From positions 1 to 64,000 of the forward strand of contig JAEPQO010000004.1 of assembly GCA_017640505.1 (NCBI GenBank): a stretch of DNA of 64,000 nucleotides. The letters run 5' to 3'. The stretch is from Rhodospirillales bacterium (lineage in GTDB: Bacteria > Pseudomonadota > Alphaproteobacteria > Rhodospirillales > Casp-alpha2). The position numbers were made by a program, and so were the translations under genes. Within the stretch, counting starts at the first letter, position 1. Each line of letters begins with the position of its first letter. The notes beneath the pieces were generated by a model. The model was not told where the DNA came from, did not search any database, and saw only the letters and a list, made by a program, of their open reading frames with translations. This document shows, one piece after another, positions 9,740 to 19,556 of the stretch.

Positions 9740-10990
9740 CTATTCAGCGGCGTCGGACGCCGAACCGCTACCGTAGCGGGTCTTCACGTAATCTTCGACG
9801 ATGCCCTGGAATTCCTCGGCGATGCCGGCCCCTTTGAGGGTCATACGCTTTTCGCCGTCGATGAACACCGGTGCGGACGGCATTTCGCCCGTGCCCGGCA
9901 ATGAAATACCGATATCCGCGTGTTTGCTTTCACCCGGGCCGTTGACGATGCAGCCCATGACGGCAACGTTCATGTCCTCGACGCCGGGATAACTCTCGCG
10001 CCACTCCGGCATACGGGTCCGGATATAGGTCTGGATCTTGCCGGCCAGCTGCTGGAACACGGTCGATGTCGTACGCCCGCAGCCCGGGCAAGCCGTCACC
10101 AGCGGCATGAACGACCGGATACCCATGGTCTGCAGGATCTGCTGCGCGACGATGACTTCCTCTGTCCGGTCGCCGCCCGGCTCCGGCGTCAGCGAGACGC
10201 GGATCGTGTCACCGATCCCTTCCTGCAAAAGCACCGCGAGCGCCGCGGTCGATGCGACAATCCCCTTCGATCCCATGCCCGCCTCGGTCAGGCCCAGGTG
10301 CAGCGCATAATCGCACTGCCTGGCCAGCGCCCGGTAGACACGGATCAGGCTCTGCACTTCCGAGACCTTGCACGACAGGATGATCTTGTCGGCCCCCATG
10401 CCGAGATCACGCGCCAGCTCCGCACTTTGCAGTGCAGACAGCACCAACGCTTCCTCGGTAATGTCCTGTGCCGATTTCGGCGTCGACGACTTTGCGTTCT
10501 CGTCCATCAGGCCAACGACTAGTTCTTGATCCAGACTGCCCCAGTTCACGCCGATCCGGACCGGGCGGTCGTATTTCAGCGCCACCTCGATCATGGTCGA
10601 GAACTGCTTGTCCCGCTTTTCGCGGAAGCCAACGTTGCCCGGGTTGATACGGTACTTGGCAAGCGCCTCGGCGCAGGCCGGGTTTTCCGTCAGCAACTTG
10701 TGGCCGATGTAATGGAAGTCGCCGACCAGCGGCACGTTGCACCCCATCTTGTCGAGCGCGTCACGGATATGCGGCACCGCCTTGGCGGCCTCATCGCGGT
10801 CGACCGTGATACGGACGATTTCCGACCCCGCACGCGCCAGCGCGGCGACCTGCTCGGCTGTTCCGTTGATATCCGCGGTATCGGTATTCGTCATCGACTG
10901 AACGACGACCGGCCCGCCGCCGATCACGACATCGCCGATCCGAACTGGAACACTCTGACGTCGGACAATGGGCGCAGATTGCATACTCAT
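9740..10990 (-). CDS. ispG: 4-hydroxy-3-methylbut-2-enyl diphosphate synthase IspG (GcpE)
   Basis: The 416-residue product matches IspG: the [20 protein letters not shown] start, the TIM-barrel domain, and the [4Fe-4S] domain with CPGCGRT and the third cysteine in [10 protein letters not shown]. It performs the penultimate step of the MEP isoprenoid pathway. Its length is that of the two-domain bacterial type. It lies 12 bases downstream of the rodZ-like gene, the ispG-after-rodZ order seen widely in proteobacteria. Confidence 0.97.
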   Translation of the reverse strand: MSMQSAPIVRRQSVPVRIGDVVIGGGPVVVQSMTNTDTADINGTAEQVAALARAGSEIVRITVDRDEAAKAVPHIRDALDKMGCNVPLVGDFHYIGHKLLTENPACAEALAKYRINPGNVGFREKRDKQFSTMIEVALKYDRPVRIGVNWGSLDQELVVGLMDENAKSSTPKSAQDITEEALVLSALQSAELARDLGMGADKIILSCKVSEVQSLIRVYRALARQCDYALHLGLTEAGMGSKGIVASTAALAVLLQEGIGDTIRVSLTPEPGGDRTEEVIVAQQILQTMGIRSFMPLVTACPGCGRTTSTVFQQLAGKIQTYIRTRMPEWRESYPGVEDMNVAVMGCIVNGPGESKHADIGISLPGTGEMPSAPVFIDGEKRMTLKGAGIAEEFQGIVEDYVKTRYGSGSASDAAE

Positions 10991-11002
10991 GGGATATACC
11001 GC

Positions 11003-12628
11003 TTAGCCGCCCGTGGCCGTCCCGGCCTTGAGCCGGTCGGCATCCAGTAAAACGTTCTTCCTGACGGCACCGAATCCGCCCAGCTTGGGCGCCTCGGCAC
11101 CATCGACCAAGATGGTCAATGCGCCGGCGTTGCCGGTATCCAGGATTAGACCCTCGGTATCCGGCACATTAAACGTATCGCCTGCGCTCATGAGGCCGGT
11201 AAACAGGATCGTGCTCGTTGCCGGATTGCGCACTTCTACCCAGCTGCTGGAGGTCGCACGAATGACGACCCCCGATGTCGCAGCGGCATCCCCTGCCGAC
11301 GCCGTTTCGGGCGGCGGCGGCGGCGAATCCGCGGACTGGCGCGAGGCTCCCGAATTACCGGTCGCCTGGCGCAGGACCAGGGTATTCAGATCTTCTGCCG
11401 TAACCTCGGACGAGGCTGCAGCGGGCGGCTGCGTTGCCGCGGCGGTTTCGGTTTCCGTAACGGTTTCCGGTGCCGCTGTCTCGGCCGCTGTCTCGGCCGC
11501 TGTCTGGGCCGTTGTCTGAGCCGCTGTCTGGGCGTCGGTATTCGTTGAACTGTCGGTCGCGGCCGGTGTTGCCGATGCCGCGCTCTCCGATGATGTCGGT
11601 GCCGTCGTTTCGGTTGAGGCCGTTTCCGCACCTGTCGACGAGGTCGCCACGGATGTTTCAGCGGTGGTTTCCGTCGAAGCAGTTGTCGTCGCGGCGCTAT
11701 CCGTCATTGCCGACGGCGCAGCTGTCGTCTGGGTTTCGGTTTCAGTTGCTGGCATGGCCGTCGAAGCCGCAGATTCGGCCGTCTCGGCACCAGCCGTCGC
11801 CGGCTCCGTTGTCGCCGCATCAGGCTGAGAAGGCACCTCATCGGTCGCCGCCGGCGATGGTTCCACCGCCGAGGTCGTCGCGGGTTCGCTGGATTCGGTC
11901 GCCGCCGGTACTGACGCTTCCGTCTGCTCGCTAACGGCTTCGCTGGCCGTTGCGGCAGCTTCAGCAGCCGCCTCCGCCGTACGTTGCGCCGCCTCGCCCG
12001 CGGCATCGGCCATCTGCTCGGCCGCCTTGGTCGTCTCGCGCACGACCTTCTCGACCTCGGCCGCGCTCTGCTCGTTTACAGCGGGGGCTTCGGCTTCCGT
12101 CGCGGGTGCCGTTTTTTCCATCGTACCCTCGGTCGGCGCATCGTCACCGGTCACCAGATGCTTAAGACGATCCGGCACAGGCGAAATCAGATCGGACAGA
12201 ATGCTTTCGTCGGTGGTGGTCACGTACCAGCCGCCATAGACGAGCAGGGCGATCAGTACACCGATGAACACGATCGCGCCCTTGGGAACGCCGCTGTCCG
12301 GCACCGGCGTCGGAAACGCGAGATCGGTCGCGCTTCGCTTGCCGGTCTGCTCAAGCCGGTAACGACGGACGACCTCGTCGCCATCAAGCCCCAGATGCTC
12401 GGCATAGGATCGAATGAAGCCGACCGCGTAGGTATTGCCGGGCAGATCGCCGTAGCGGCAGTTCTCGATCGCTTCCAGGTAAAGATAGCGGATGCAAAGG
12501 ACATCGGACACATCGCGCAGGTCTTCGCCGACACGCAGCCGTGACGCACGCAACAGGGCACCGACCTGGGGCGAACGATCGCCCGAGTCCTTGCCGTTCT
12601 GGTCTTTGTTCTGGTCTTTATCGCTCAT
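11003..12628 (-). CDS. rodZ: RodZ-like cell-shape protein (HTH, one TM, DUF4115) with a very long linker
   Basis: The 541-residue protein has an N-terminal helix-turn-helix domain of the Xre/HTH_25 type (about 22-90), one transmembrane segment (about 114-132), an extremely long Ala/Thr/Glu/Ser-rich linker (about 155-410), and a C-terminal DUF4115 beta domain (about 440-535). RodZ couples MreB filaments to the wall-elongation machinery across the inner membrane. E. coli RodZ is about 337 residues, so the extra length lies in the periplasmic linker. The linker DNA contains five 12-base tandem copies. The gene heads the ispG-hisS-hemA-prfA-prmC run. Confidence 0.85.
   Translation of the reverse strand: MSDKDQNKDQNGKDSGDRSPQVGALLRASRLRVGEDLRDVSDVLCIRYLYLEAIENCRYGDLPGNTYAVGFIRSYAEHLGLDGDEVVRRYRLEQTGKRSATDLAFPTPVPDSGVPKGAIVFIGVLIALLVYGGWYVTTTDESILSDLISPVPDRLKHLVTGDDAPTEGTMEKTAPATEAEAPAVNEQSAAEVEKVVRETTKAAEQMADAAGEAAQRTAEAAAEAAATASEAVSEQTEASVPAATESSEPATTSAVEPSPAATDEVPSQPDAATTEPATAGAETAESAASTAMPATETETQTTAAPSAMTDSAATTTASTETTAETSVATSSTGAETASTETTAPTSSESAASATPAATDSSTNTDAQTAAQTTAQTAAETAAETAAPETVTETETAAATQPPAAASSEVTAEDLNTLVLRQATGNSGASRQSADSPPPPPETASAGDAAATSGVVIRATSSSWVEVRNPATSTILFTGLMSAGDTFNVPDTEGLILDTGNAGALTILVDGAEAPKLGGFGAVRKNVLLDADRLKAGTATGG
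11472..11531 (-). repeat. 12-bp tandem repeat inside the rodZ-like linker (5 copies)
   Basis: Five direct copies of GCCGCTGTCTCG or close variants run head to tail from 11472 to 11531. Copies 1 and 2 are identical and the others differ at one or two bases. The 12-base unit keeps frame and encodes AETA/AQTA-type residues in the periplasmic linker, so copy number can change without breaking the gene. Confidence 0.85.
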
Positions 12629-12700
12629 AAGGCTCGTTAAACCCGTCGTTGCGGGACGCGATCACGTTCGCCGCGCTTTCCCGGGTCCGCTCTGCGTCGT

Positions 12701-12729
12701 TATTCTCACAATTCGCCTTTGATTTACAA
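12701..12729 (-). promoter_or_regulatory. Putative promoter of the rodZ-ispG-hisS-hemA-prfA-prmC run
   Basis: On the minus strand TTGTAA (12724-12729) and AGAATA (12701-12706) are separated by 17 bases, about 75 bases upstream of the rodZ-like start. They lie in the 150-base gap after ptsP, the largest gap in this minus-strand run. The hexamers are imperfect. Confidence 0.35.
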
Positions 12730-12778
12730 GGGTAAATAGGGATTTTGCCGGACCGGCATTGCCGCACACCCGGGTGCA

Positions 12779-15052
12779 TCAGACGGCAACACCGTGATCC
12801 AGGGCAAAACTCCTCAACTTGCCGCGCAAACTGTGCTCGGCGGACGCCAGCAACGGTTCCACGAATCCGTGCAAATTCGCGACGTTCAACGACCGCGTCA
12901 TTTCCTTCACCGGCCCGATGCTCGGGTTCGCCATGGAGAGTCGGCGATATCCCAACCCCACCAGGGCCATCGCTTCCAGCGGTCGGCCCGCCATTTCCCC
13001 GCAGACCGTTACCGGCACTTTTGCCGCATTGCAGTTGTCCACTACGGATTTCAGCATCCGCAGCGCCGCCGGCGAGAGCGTATCGTAGCGGTCGGAAAGC
13101 CTGGGATTACCCCGGTCGGTTGCGAACAGAAACTGCATGAGATCGTTGGAGCCGACCGAGAGGAAATCCACTTCCTTGAGGACCTGCTCTAACTGGAACA
13201 AGAGTCCCGGCACTTCCAGCATGGCACCCGCGAAAATCTTCTGGCCCGGCGCCTCACTCTCGATTTCGCGGTCGAGCAGCTTCCGGGCCGTAACGAACTC
13301 TTCGACCTCCGTTACCATCGGAAACATGATCGAAACGTCGGTCTTGCACTGCTTTGCCGCCCGCACCATGGCACGCATCTGGCGCCTCAACAGCATTGGA
13401 CGGTCCAGTCCGACACGGATCGCGCGCCAGCCCATGGACGGGTTTTCCTCATCATCGCTCTCGAGATACGGCAATGTCTTGTCCGAGCCGACATCGAGCG
13501 TCCGGAACGTTACGTGCCGCCCGTCCGCGGTTTCGAGGATGCGCCGGTAGAGTTCGGTCTGATCCTCGATACCCGGCAGTTCCGTCCGCATCATGAACTG
13601 GATTTCGGTACGGAACAGGCCGATCCCCTCGGCACCCAGATCGCGCATCTGCTCCACATCCACCAGCAGGCCCGCATTGGCGAGCAGCGTGACGTGCTGG
13701 TCATCCTTGGTGTCGGACGGCAGCGGAATGAGCTCGTTGTAGTATTCCCGGCGCTCCTTGTGCAGGCGCACGTTGTCGAGGAAGCTGCGCTTGATATCCT
13801 CGCCCGGCCGCAGGAACACCTGTGCACGGTCACCGTCGACCACCACCGGATCACCCTCGCTGACGCGGTCCATGACGCCCTTGATGCGGCCGATCACCGG
13901 AATATCGAGCGCACGCGCGATGATCGCCACATGCGCGGTCGGCGACCCTTCTTCCAGAATCACGCCCGTCAGATAATTGGCGTCGTAATCGAGAAGCTGC
14001 GCCGGACCGAGGGACTTGGCGATCAGAATGGCCCCGTCTTCAAGCAAAGACAGGTCCGGCCCACTCGGCTCGCCCAACAAGTGCTGCAGGAGCCGGTGCG
14101 CCAGGTCCTCGAAATCGTGCACCCGCTCGCGCAAATAGGGATCGCTGACCTGCGCCATGCGTGCGCGCAGGTCGTCAAGAACGCGCTGGACCGCCGCTTC
14201 CGCGGTGAGACCCGCCTTGATCGCCTCCTCCATCCGCTTCAGCCAACCCTGGTCGCGGGCGATCATGGAGTACGTCTCCATGATGTCACGGTGCTCGCCG
14301 CTCGCCTTCATGTGTTCCGACGTCATCATGTCGTCGATGGCGCCGTGCATCTCGACGAACGCCGTTTGCAGGCGCTCGTGTTCCACATCGGGATCCTCGG
14401 CGACAAGACGCTCGATACGGAAATGGGGACGGTGAACGACCGCCTGTCCGATACCGATGCCGCCGTTGAGCCGCAGCCCTTCAAGCCGCAATGGCGCGGA
14501 TGCAAGACCGTCGGCAGGCAACAGTTCTTGCGGATCGATCAGTTCGCCGCCGGAAACCAGCTCGGCCAGCACCATCGCCACCGTCTGCAGGCTTTCGACC
14601 TCTTCCTCGTTATAATTACGCCGCGTCCGGTTCTGCACCGCCATGACGCCGATGACGCGCCCGCTCCTCAGGATCGGCACACCCATCATCGAGTGGAAGG
14701 CTTCTTCACCCGTTTCCGGCCTGTAGGCGAAGCTCGGATGCTCCTGCGCATCGGCCAGCGCGAATGGCCGCGCCAGCGCGGCGATCTCACCGATGATGCC
14801 CTCGCCGACACGAAGCCGCGTATTGTGAACGGATGATGGCTTCAGGCCACGGGTGGCGAAGAGTTCGAGAATATCGCCGGCGCGCCTTACGTAGATTGAG
14901 CACACTTCCGCGACGAGGTCGTTGGCGACGATTTTGGCGATCTGATCGAGCCGCTGTTCCGCCGTGCCGGTTCCTGCCATGAGGTCACGCACGCGCGCGA
15001 GCAGGCGGCGCGGAGCCGGTGTCATCTTGGCGCGTGGCGTTTTCTCGGACAT
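12779..15052 (-). CDS. ptsP: PtsP, enzyme I of the nitrogen phosphotransferase system (EI-Ntr)
   Basis: The 757-residue enzyme carries an N-terminal GAF domain (about 15-170), PTS enzyme I N-domain, the swivelling phosphohistidine domain (GSPTAHVAIIAR, His about 365), and the C-terminal PEP-binding TIM barrel with VGSNDLMQFLFATDR and the cysteine of VTVCGEM. The GAF domain distinguishes EI-Ntr from sugar-PTS enzyme I. It passes phosphate from PEP to NPr and EIIA-Ntr, regulating potassium, nitrogen and storage metabolism. No NPr or EIIA gene is in this window. It follows lysC by 65 bases, an order common in Rhodospirillales. Confidence 0.95.
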   Translation of the reverse strand: MSEKTPRAKMTPAPRRLLARVRDLMAGTGTAEQRLDQIAKIVANDLVAEVCSIYVRRAGDILELFATRGLKPSSVHNTRLRVGEGIIGEIAALARPFALADAQEHPSFAYRPETGEEAFHSMMGVPILRSGRVIGVMAVQNRTRRNYNEEEVESLQTVAMVLAELVSGGELIDPQELLPADGLASAPLRLEGLRLNGGIGIGQAVVHRPHFRIERLVAEDPDVEHERLQTAFVEMHGAIDDMMTSEHMKASGEHRDIMETYSMIARDQGWLKRMEEAIKAGLTAEAAVQRVLDDLRARMAQVSDPYLRERVHDFEDLAHRLLQHLLGEPSGPDLSLLEDGAILIAKSLGPAQLLDYDANYLTGVILEEGSPTAHVAIIARALDIPVIGRIKGVMDRVSEGDPVVVDGDRAQVFLRPGEDIKRSFLDNVRLHKERREYYNELIPLPSDTKDDQHVTLLANAGLLVDVEQMRDLGAEGIGLFRTEIQFMMRTELPGIEDQTELYRRILETADGRHVTFRTLDVGSDKTLPYLESDDEENPSMGWRAIRVGLDRPMLLRRQMRAMVRAAKQCKTDVSIMFPMVTEVEEFVTARKLLDREIESEAPGQKIFAGAMLEVPGLLFQLEQVLKEVDFLSVGSNDLMQFLFATDRGNPRLSDRYDTLSPAALRMLKSVVDNCNAAKVPVTVCGEMAGRPLEAMALVGLGYRRLSMANPSIGPVKEMTRSLNVANLHGFVEPLLASAEHSLRGKLRSFALDHGVAV

Positions 15053-15117
15053 GCGTCCAGCTTCCCTGTCCGCGGGCCCGTTAGCGTGCTCCCCCCAGAG
15101 CTATGTAGGGGGCGGCG

Positions 15118-16338
15118 TCAGTCGGCGTCGAGACCGTAGGCCGTGTGCAGCGCGCGGACCGCGAGTTCCGTGTATTCTTCGGCGATCAGGACGCTCACCT
15201 TGATCTCCGAGGTTGATATGACCTGGATGTTGATTCCCTTTTCCGCAAGCGTCGTGAACATCTTTTGTGCGACGCCGGCGTGGGACCGCATACCCACACC
15301 GATTACGGAAATCTTCGTCACGTTCTTGTCGGAGCGCAGCTCCGCGAAATTCAGTTCGCCGCGTTTGCCTTCCAGCGTGGCGACCGCCCGTTCAAGATCG
15401 GCGATCGGCAGGGTAAAGGTCAAATCGGTGGCGTTATCGTCGTGCGAGATATTCTGCACGATCATGTCCACGTTAATACCGTTGTCCGCCAGGGGGCCGA
15501 AAATCGCAGCAGCGATACCCGGCTGATCCGGAACCGAAACCAACGTGATTTTCGCTTCATCGCGGCTATAGGCAATGCCGCTTACCAATTCCTGTTCCAC
15601 GATCTCATCCTCATCAACAACAAGGGTTCCGGGTTCATCAGAGTAGCTGGAAAGCACCTGCACGCGCACGCCGTGTTTCATCGCCAGTTCGACGGAGCGG
15701 GTCTGCAGCACCTTGGCGCCGACCGAAGCCATCTCGAGCATTTCCTCGTAGGTGATCTTGTCCAGTTTACGGGCCTTCGGCGTAATGCGCGGGTCCGTCG
15801 TATAGACGCCATCGACGTCGGTGTAGATATCGCAGCGATCCGCGTTGAGCGCCGCCGCCAGGGCAACCGCGCTTGTGTCCGAGCCGCCGCGGCCGAGCGT
15901 CGTGATCCGGTTGTCCGGGCCCAGGCCCTGAAAACCGGGAACGACGAGAACTTCGCCACGTTCAAGGCGCTTCTCGACTTCTTCCGTGTCGATGCTCTCG
16001 ATCCGGGCCTTACCGTGCACACCGTTGGTATGAATGGGAATTTGCCAGCCGAGCCAGGAGCGCGCCTGGATCCCCAGATCCTGCAGCGCGAGCGCCAGCA
16101 GACCGACTGTCACCTGTTCGCCCGTCGAAACGATGGTGTCGTATTCGCGCGCGTCGTACAGCTTGCTGACGGAGGTCACGAGCTCCACCAGCCTATTGGT
16201 CTCGCCCGCCATCGCGGACGGGACTACCGCTACCTGATTGCCGGCATCGACCTCGGCCTTGACGCGCAGCGCCACCGCCTTGATGCGTTCCACATTGGCA
16301 ACAGAGGTGCCACCGAATTTCTGAACGATCCGTGCCAT
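15118..16338 (-). CDS. lysC: Aspartate kinase
   Basis: The start chosen is the ATG at 16338, giving a 406-residue protein that begins [13 protein letters not shown], the standard aspartokinase nucleotide-binding start. The frame is open about 890 bases further upstream, but that part is antisense to ubiG. Visible features are the kinase domain ([16 protein letters not shown], about 200) and two C-terminal ACT domains for feedback by lysine and/or threonine. It phosphorylates aspartate in the first step to Lys, Thr, Met and diaminopimelate. It diverges from ubiG and precedes ptsP. Confidence 0.96.
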   Translation of the reverse strand: MARIVQKFGGTSVANVERIKAVALRVKAEVDAGNQVAVVPSAMAGETNRLVELVTSVSKLYDAREYDTIVSTGEQVTVGLLALALQDLGIQARSWLGWQIPIHTNGVHGKARIESIDTEEVEKRLERGEVLVVPGFQGLGPDNRITTLGRGGSDTSAVALAAALNADRCDIYTDVDGVYTTDPRITPKARKLDKITYEEMLEMASVGAKVLQTRSVELAMKHGVRVQVLSSYSDEPGTLVVDEDEIVEQELVSGIAYSRDEAKITLVSVPDQPGIAAAIFGPLADNGINVDMIVQNISHDDNATDLTFTLPIADLERAVATLEGKRGELNFAELRSDKNVTKISVIGVGMRSHAGVAQKMFTTLAEKGINIQVISTSEIKVSVLIAEEYTELAVRALHTAYGLDAD

Positions 16339-16530
16339 CTTTTCGCAAACTTTCCGGGACAGAGCCCCAGGGCCAACCCCCGGGGAAACCTCAGAAAACC
16401 CAAGCCTGTGCCATCCGCATGGTTTGGGTTGAAGCACGGGCGGCGCATACATACTCTGTGGTCTGTCCGCAAGCAACCCTGATACACGCTTTCGGCGCAT
16501 CGAACATGACCTGAAAGGCCCCGAATCAAA

Positions 16531-17304
16531 ATGTCCTCGGATACAGCCACCGCCGAAACCATGAAAGCCGCCAGAGGCGGCACCGCAGACGCGGACGAGG
16601 TGGCACGCTTCACCGCCATTGCCGAAGAATGGTGGGACCCGAACGGCAAGTTTCGCCCGCTGCACCAGCTTGCACCCGTCAGGCTGGCTTTTATCAGGGA
16701 TCAGGTTTCGGCGCGGTTCGGCATCGATCCGAATGCCGAAAGCCCGTTTAAAGGCCTCACGTTTCTCGATGTCGGCTGTGGTGGCGGGCTTGTGACGGAA
16801 CCGCTGGCACGGCTCGGCGCGCAGGTTACGGCGATCGACGCTGCCGAACGCAGCATTGAAATCGCACGCCACCACGCCGCGGAGAGCGGCCTCGATATCG
16901 ATTACCGTGTGATGCAGCCGGAAGACCTTGCCGCGACCGGTGCAATCTTTGACGTCGTCATCAATCTTGAGGTCGTCGAGCACGTCACCGACCTGAACGC
17001 CTTCCTTAACGCGTCCGCGGCTATGGTCCGCCCCGGTGGCGGCATGGTCCTTTCGACCATCAACCGGACGCTGAAATCCCTCGCGCTGGCCAAGGTCTTG
17101 GCGGAATACGTGCTGCGCTGGCTCCCCGTCGGCACGCATGAATGGCACAAGTTCGTCAAACCGTCTGAGCTGGCGCATGGTCTCAGGGGTGCCGGCATGC
17201 AGGTCACGGCACTCGACGGGATGCATTACGACCCGCTATCCGACCGCTGGCGCGCGGGCAGCAACCTCGACATCAATTATCTGGCTTTTGCGAAGAAAGA
17301 CTGA
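16531..17304 (+). CDS. ubiG: Ubiquinone biosynthesis O-methyltransferase UbiG
   Basis: A 257-residue SAM methyltransferase with the UbiG signature EEWWDPNGKFRPLHQLAPVRL near residue 36, SAM motif FLDVGCGGGLVTEPLARLG (about 85), and the C-terminal HEWHKFVKPSEL and DINYLAFAKK segments. It does both O-methylations in ubiquinone synthesis, which fits an aerobic alphaproteobacterium. It diverges from lysC with 192 bases between, and converges on the DUF1178 gene 6 bases away. Confidence 0.97.
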   Translation: MSSDTATAETMKAARGGTADADEVARFTAIAEEWWDPNGKFRPLHQLAPVRLAFIRDQVSARFGIDPNAESPFKGLTFLDVGCGGGLVTEPLARLGAQVTAIDAAERSIEIARHHAAESGLDIDYRVMQPEDLAATGAIFDVVINLEVVEHVTDLNAFLNASAAMVRPGGGMVLSTINRTLKSLALAKVLAEYVLRWLPVGTHEWHKFVKPSELAHGLRGAGMQVTALDGMHYDPLSDRWRAGSNLDINYLAFAKKD

Positions 17305-17310
17305 GGCGCG

Positions 17311-17733
17311 TCAGGAGTTGCGGCGGACCGTCGGAATGCGAAAAACCTCAATCCCTTCCTCGTCGAGTTCCTGAGATTCCTCTTCGGTCGCTTCGCCGTA
17401 GATTCCCCGCTCGTCCGCCTCGCCGTAATGGATGCGGCGCGCCTCGTCGGCAAACTGGTCGCCCACGTAATCGCAGTTCTCCTCGACTTCCTTGCGCATC
17501 TGCTGCGCTACCTCGAGGATACGTTCGGCCACCTCGCGTGCCCGTGCTTCCGGTGTGGCAGCCGCCGATGATTTGTTGATACGGGGGGACATCGGTGCCT
17601 TGACGACGGACGTGTTGCCGCAATGCGGGCAGACGATGTCGCCGCTTTTGGCCTGCACGTCGAACGACGCGCTGTCCTTGAACCACGCTTCGAACTCGTG
17701 CGTGTTCTCGCATCTGACGGAATATTTGATCAT
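17311..17733 (-). CDS. DUF1178 family protein with a CxxC zinc-ribbon-like motif
   Basis: Started at the ATG at 17733, the protein begins MIKYSVRCENTHEFEAWFKDS, matching DUF1178 proteins; the open frame extends 19 codons upstream without family similarity. A CPHCGNT motif (about 36) and the early cysteine at residue 8 suggest a small metal-binding ribbon. A central helix and an acidic C-terminal region with EEESQELDEEGIEVF follow. The family is common in alpha- and betaproteobacteria; its function is unknown. Confidence 0.88.
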   Translation of the reverse strand: MIKYSVRCENTHEFEAWFKDSASFDVQAKSGDIVCPHCGNTSVVKAPMSPRINKSSAAATPEARAREVAERILEVAQQMRKEVEENCDYVGDQFADEARRIHYGEADERGIYGEATEEESQELDEEGIEVFRIPTVRRNS

Positions 17734-17816
17734 GTACTCGCCGAACTCCGTGAAGAACGGGATATATTCAGGATATAGTGCCGAATTCACAGAAAAAAAG
17801 CGTTAACAAAATTCCG

Positions 17817-18416
17817 ATGCCAGATAACAACGAAACACCACGCCACCTGCGTATGACCGAACCTTCCGATTGGTTCGCCACGTACCTGCCGCTTGTTCCC
17901 GAAAAAGGAACCGTTCTAGACGTCGCCGCCGGCAGCGGCAGACATGCCAAAATGTTTGCCGAAGCCGGTCATCCGGTCACGGCAATCGACCGAAACACCG
18001 AGGCCCTTCAACCGCTGAACGGCAGTCATGATGTCGAAATTGTCGAGGCAGACCTTGAAAACGGATCGCCCTGGCCCCTGCCCGGACGCACGTTCGACGC
18101 CGTCGTTGTCTCCAATTATCTTTTCAGGCCGCTATTTGGCGACCTGATCCGGACGCTCGCGCCGGGTGGCGTTCTTCTTTACGAAACCTTCGCCCTCGGG
18201 AACGAGGTCTATTCGCGACCGCGCAACCCCGACCATCTGCTCAAAAGTGGCGAATTGCTCACACTGGTTCAGGGTCGTCTGCAGGTCGTCGCCTATCGCC
18301 ACGGCATCGTCGAAGGCGGCGAATGCCCGGGCGTCAAACAGATGATCTGCGCCGTGAATAATCTGGATATGTCGGATCGCGACGACGGCGAACCCGAGCC
18401 TCGACCGCTGCCCTAG
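17817..18416 (+). CDS. Class I SAM-dependent methyltransferase, TehB-like fold
   Basis: About 199 residues from the ATG at 17817 (a GTG at 17778 would add 13 residues; a further ATG at 17853 is also possible). SAM motif I is VLDVAAGSGRHAKMFAEAGH, motif II includes VEADLENG, and motif III includes LAPGGVLLYETFALGNE. The substrate is not evident; related proteins are annotated as generic methyltransferases. It diverges from DUF1178 and overlaps the end of the nitrilase-family gene by four bases tail to tail. Confidence 0.8.
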   Translation: MPDNNETPRHLRMTEPSDWFATYLPLVPEKGTVLDVAAGSGRHAKMFAEAGHPVTAIDRNTEALQPLNGSHDVEIVEADLENGSPWPLPGRTFDAVVVSNYLFRPLFGDLIRTLAPGGVLLYETFALGNEVYSRPRNPDHLLKSGELLTLVQGRLQVVAYRHGIVEGGECPGVKQMICAVNNLDMSDRDDGEPEPRPLP

Positions 18417-19240
18417 AGCGAATAGTCGCGGTCGTGCAGCAGCGACGGGATGCGTTTGCGTGCCTCCAGCGCCTTTGATGTATCGATGTCGACGTACGTG
18501 ATTCCCGGCGCGGTGCCGCCATCCGCCAGCACCTCGCCCCATGGGCCGACGGCAAGAGAATGGCCATATGTCTTGCGCCCGCCCGCATGATCGCCGGTCT
18601 GCGCCGGGGCAAAGACGAACGCGCCGCACTCGATGGCGCGAGCGCGCAGCAGTACATGCCAGTGCGCTTCGCCCGTCGGCCGGGTGAACGCGGACGGGGC
18701 GCTCAGCATCACCGCGCCGGCGCGGGCGAGATCGCGATAAAGATGCGGGAAGCGCATATCGTAACAGACCGTCATGCCGAACACGCCCCAAGGCGTCGGG
18801 ACCAACGTCACGTTCGTGCCGGGGCGGTAGGTGTCGCTCTCACGGTAAACGTCGCCCGATCCGACATCGACGTCGAACAGGTGCATCTTGTCGTATTCAC
18901 CAACGATCGCGCCCTGGTCGTCGATCATGAACGAGCGATTGGCGAGCTTGCCCGGCATATCTTCCGATTGCGCAACGATGGACCCCACAAGGACCCAGAC
19001 GCCCAGTTCAGCAGCGCCTTCCCGAAGCCGGGTCAGGGTTTCATCGTCGGCCGCAGGGCGGGCCTTGGCGCGGCATTGCTCCCGGTCCGGTTCGATCATG
19101 TTGCAAACCTCGGGGAACATTACGAAATCCGCGCCCGCACCTGCCGCTTCGTGCAGCAGTTGTACGTTGGCATCCGCGTTCGCGGCGGGATTGGGGCCCG
19201 CCGTAGTCTGAACCAGCGCAGCCTTGAAGGCGCCTGTCAC
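18413..19240 (-). CDS. Carbon-nitrogen hydrolase of the Nit1/Nit2 (omega-amidase) type
   Basis: This 275-residue enzyme shows the nitrilase-superfamily triad: Glu in FVMFPEVCN (about 42), Lys in GEYDKMHLFDVDV (about 115) and the nucleophile Cys in GMTVCYDMRFPHLYR (about 155). The motifs fit the Nit1/Nit2 branch, which hydrolyses deaminated glutathione or alpha-keto acid amides. The start is GTG at 19240, overlapping the grxC stop by four bases (GTGA), so it is translationally coupled to a glutaredoxin, consistent with glutathione metabolism. Confidence 0.9.
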   Translation of the reverse strand: MTGAFKAALVQTTAGPNPAANADANVQLLHEAAGAGADFVMFPEVCNMIEPDREQCRAKARPAADDETLTRLREGAAELGVWVLVGSIVAQSEDMPGKLANRSFMIDDQGAIVGEYDKMHLFDVDVGSGDVYRESDTYRPGTNVTLVPTPWGVFGMTVCYDMRFPHLYRDLARAGAVMLSAPSAFTRPTGEAHWHVLLRARAIECGAFVFAPAQTGDHAGGRKTYGHSLAVGPWGEVLADGGTAPGITYVDIDTSKALEARKRIPSLLHDRDYSL

Positions 19241-19497
19241 GAAGCGATGCCCAACAATGCGTCAAGCTTGCCCTCCGCATCCAGCGCGTGAATGCCGTCA
19301 CAGTCGCCGATATGCGCACCGTCAACGAAGATCTGCGGCACCGAACGCGCGCCTGCCTTGGCCGCCATCTCTTTTCTGGCAGCGGCATCCATCATCACGT
19401 CATGCTCGGTGAAGTCGACGCCTTTTCCGCCAAGCAGGTTCTTGGCACGGGCGCAGAACGGGCAGAACGGAGTCGTATAAATTTCGATCTTCGGCAT
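19237..19497 (-). CDS. grxC: Glutaredoxin 3 (dithiol)
   Basis: From the ATG at 19497 the 86-residue product begins MPKIEIYTTPFCPFCARAK with a CPFC active site (residues 12-15); the family more often has CPYC. The cis-proline loop ARSVPQIFVDG and the GDCDG-type C-terminal motif are present. It uses glutathione to reduce disulfides and mixed disulfides in the cytoplasm. The upstream extension of the frame is not family-like. Confidence 0.95.
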   Translation of the reverse strand: MPKIEIYTTPFCPFCARAKNLLGGKGVDFTEHDVMMDAAARKEMAAKAGARSVPQIFVDGAHIGDCDGIHALDAEGKLDALLGIAS

Positions 19498-19556
19498 CTG
19501 AACCTCTGTTGCACGCTGGGGACACTTTCCAGAAATATAGGTGCTCGACCGGCGTA

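Noticed and set aside
11472-11531. Possible CRISPR array (tandem 12-base copies)
   Set aside because: The copies are contiguous without spacers and lie in frame inside the rodZ-like gene.
16397-16430. Inverted repeat (AACCCAA / TTGGGTT) upstream of lysC as a lysine riboswitch or attenuator
   Set aside because: The arms are only 7 bases, there is no leader peptide and no conserved lysine-riboswitch core; it may be chance.
15118-17226. Extended lysC frame of 702 codons
   Set aside because: The first 296 codons are antisense to ubiG; homologues start at the [10 protein letters not shown] motif at 16338.
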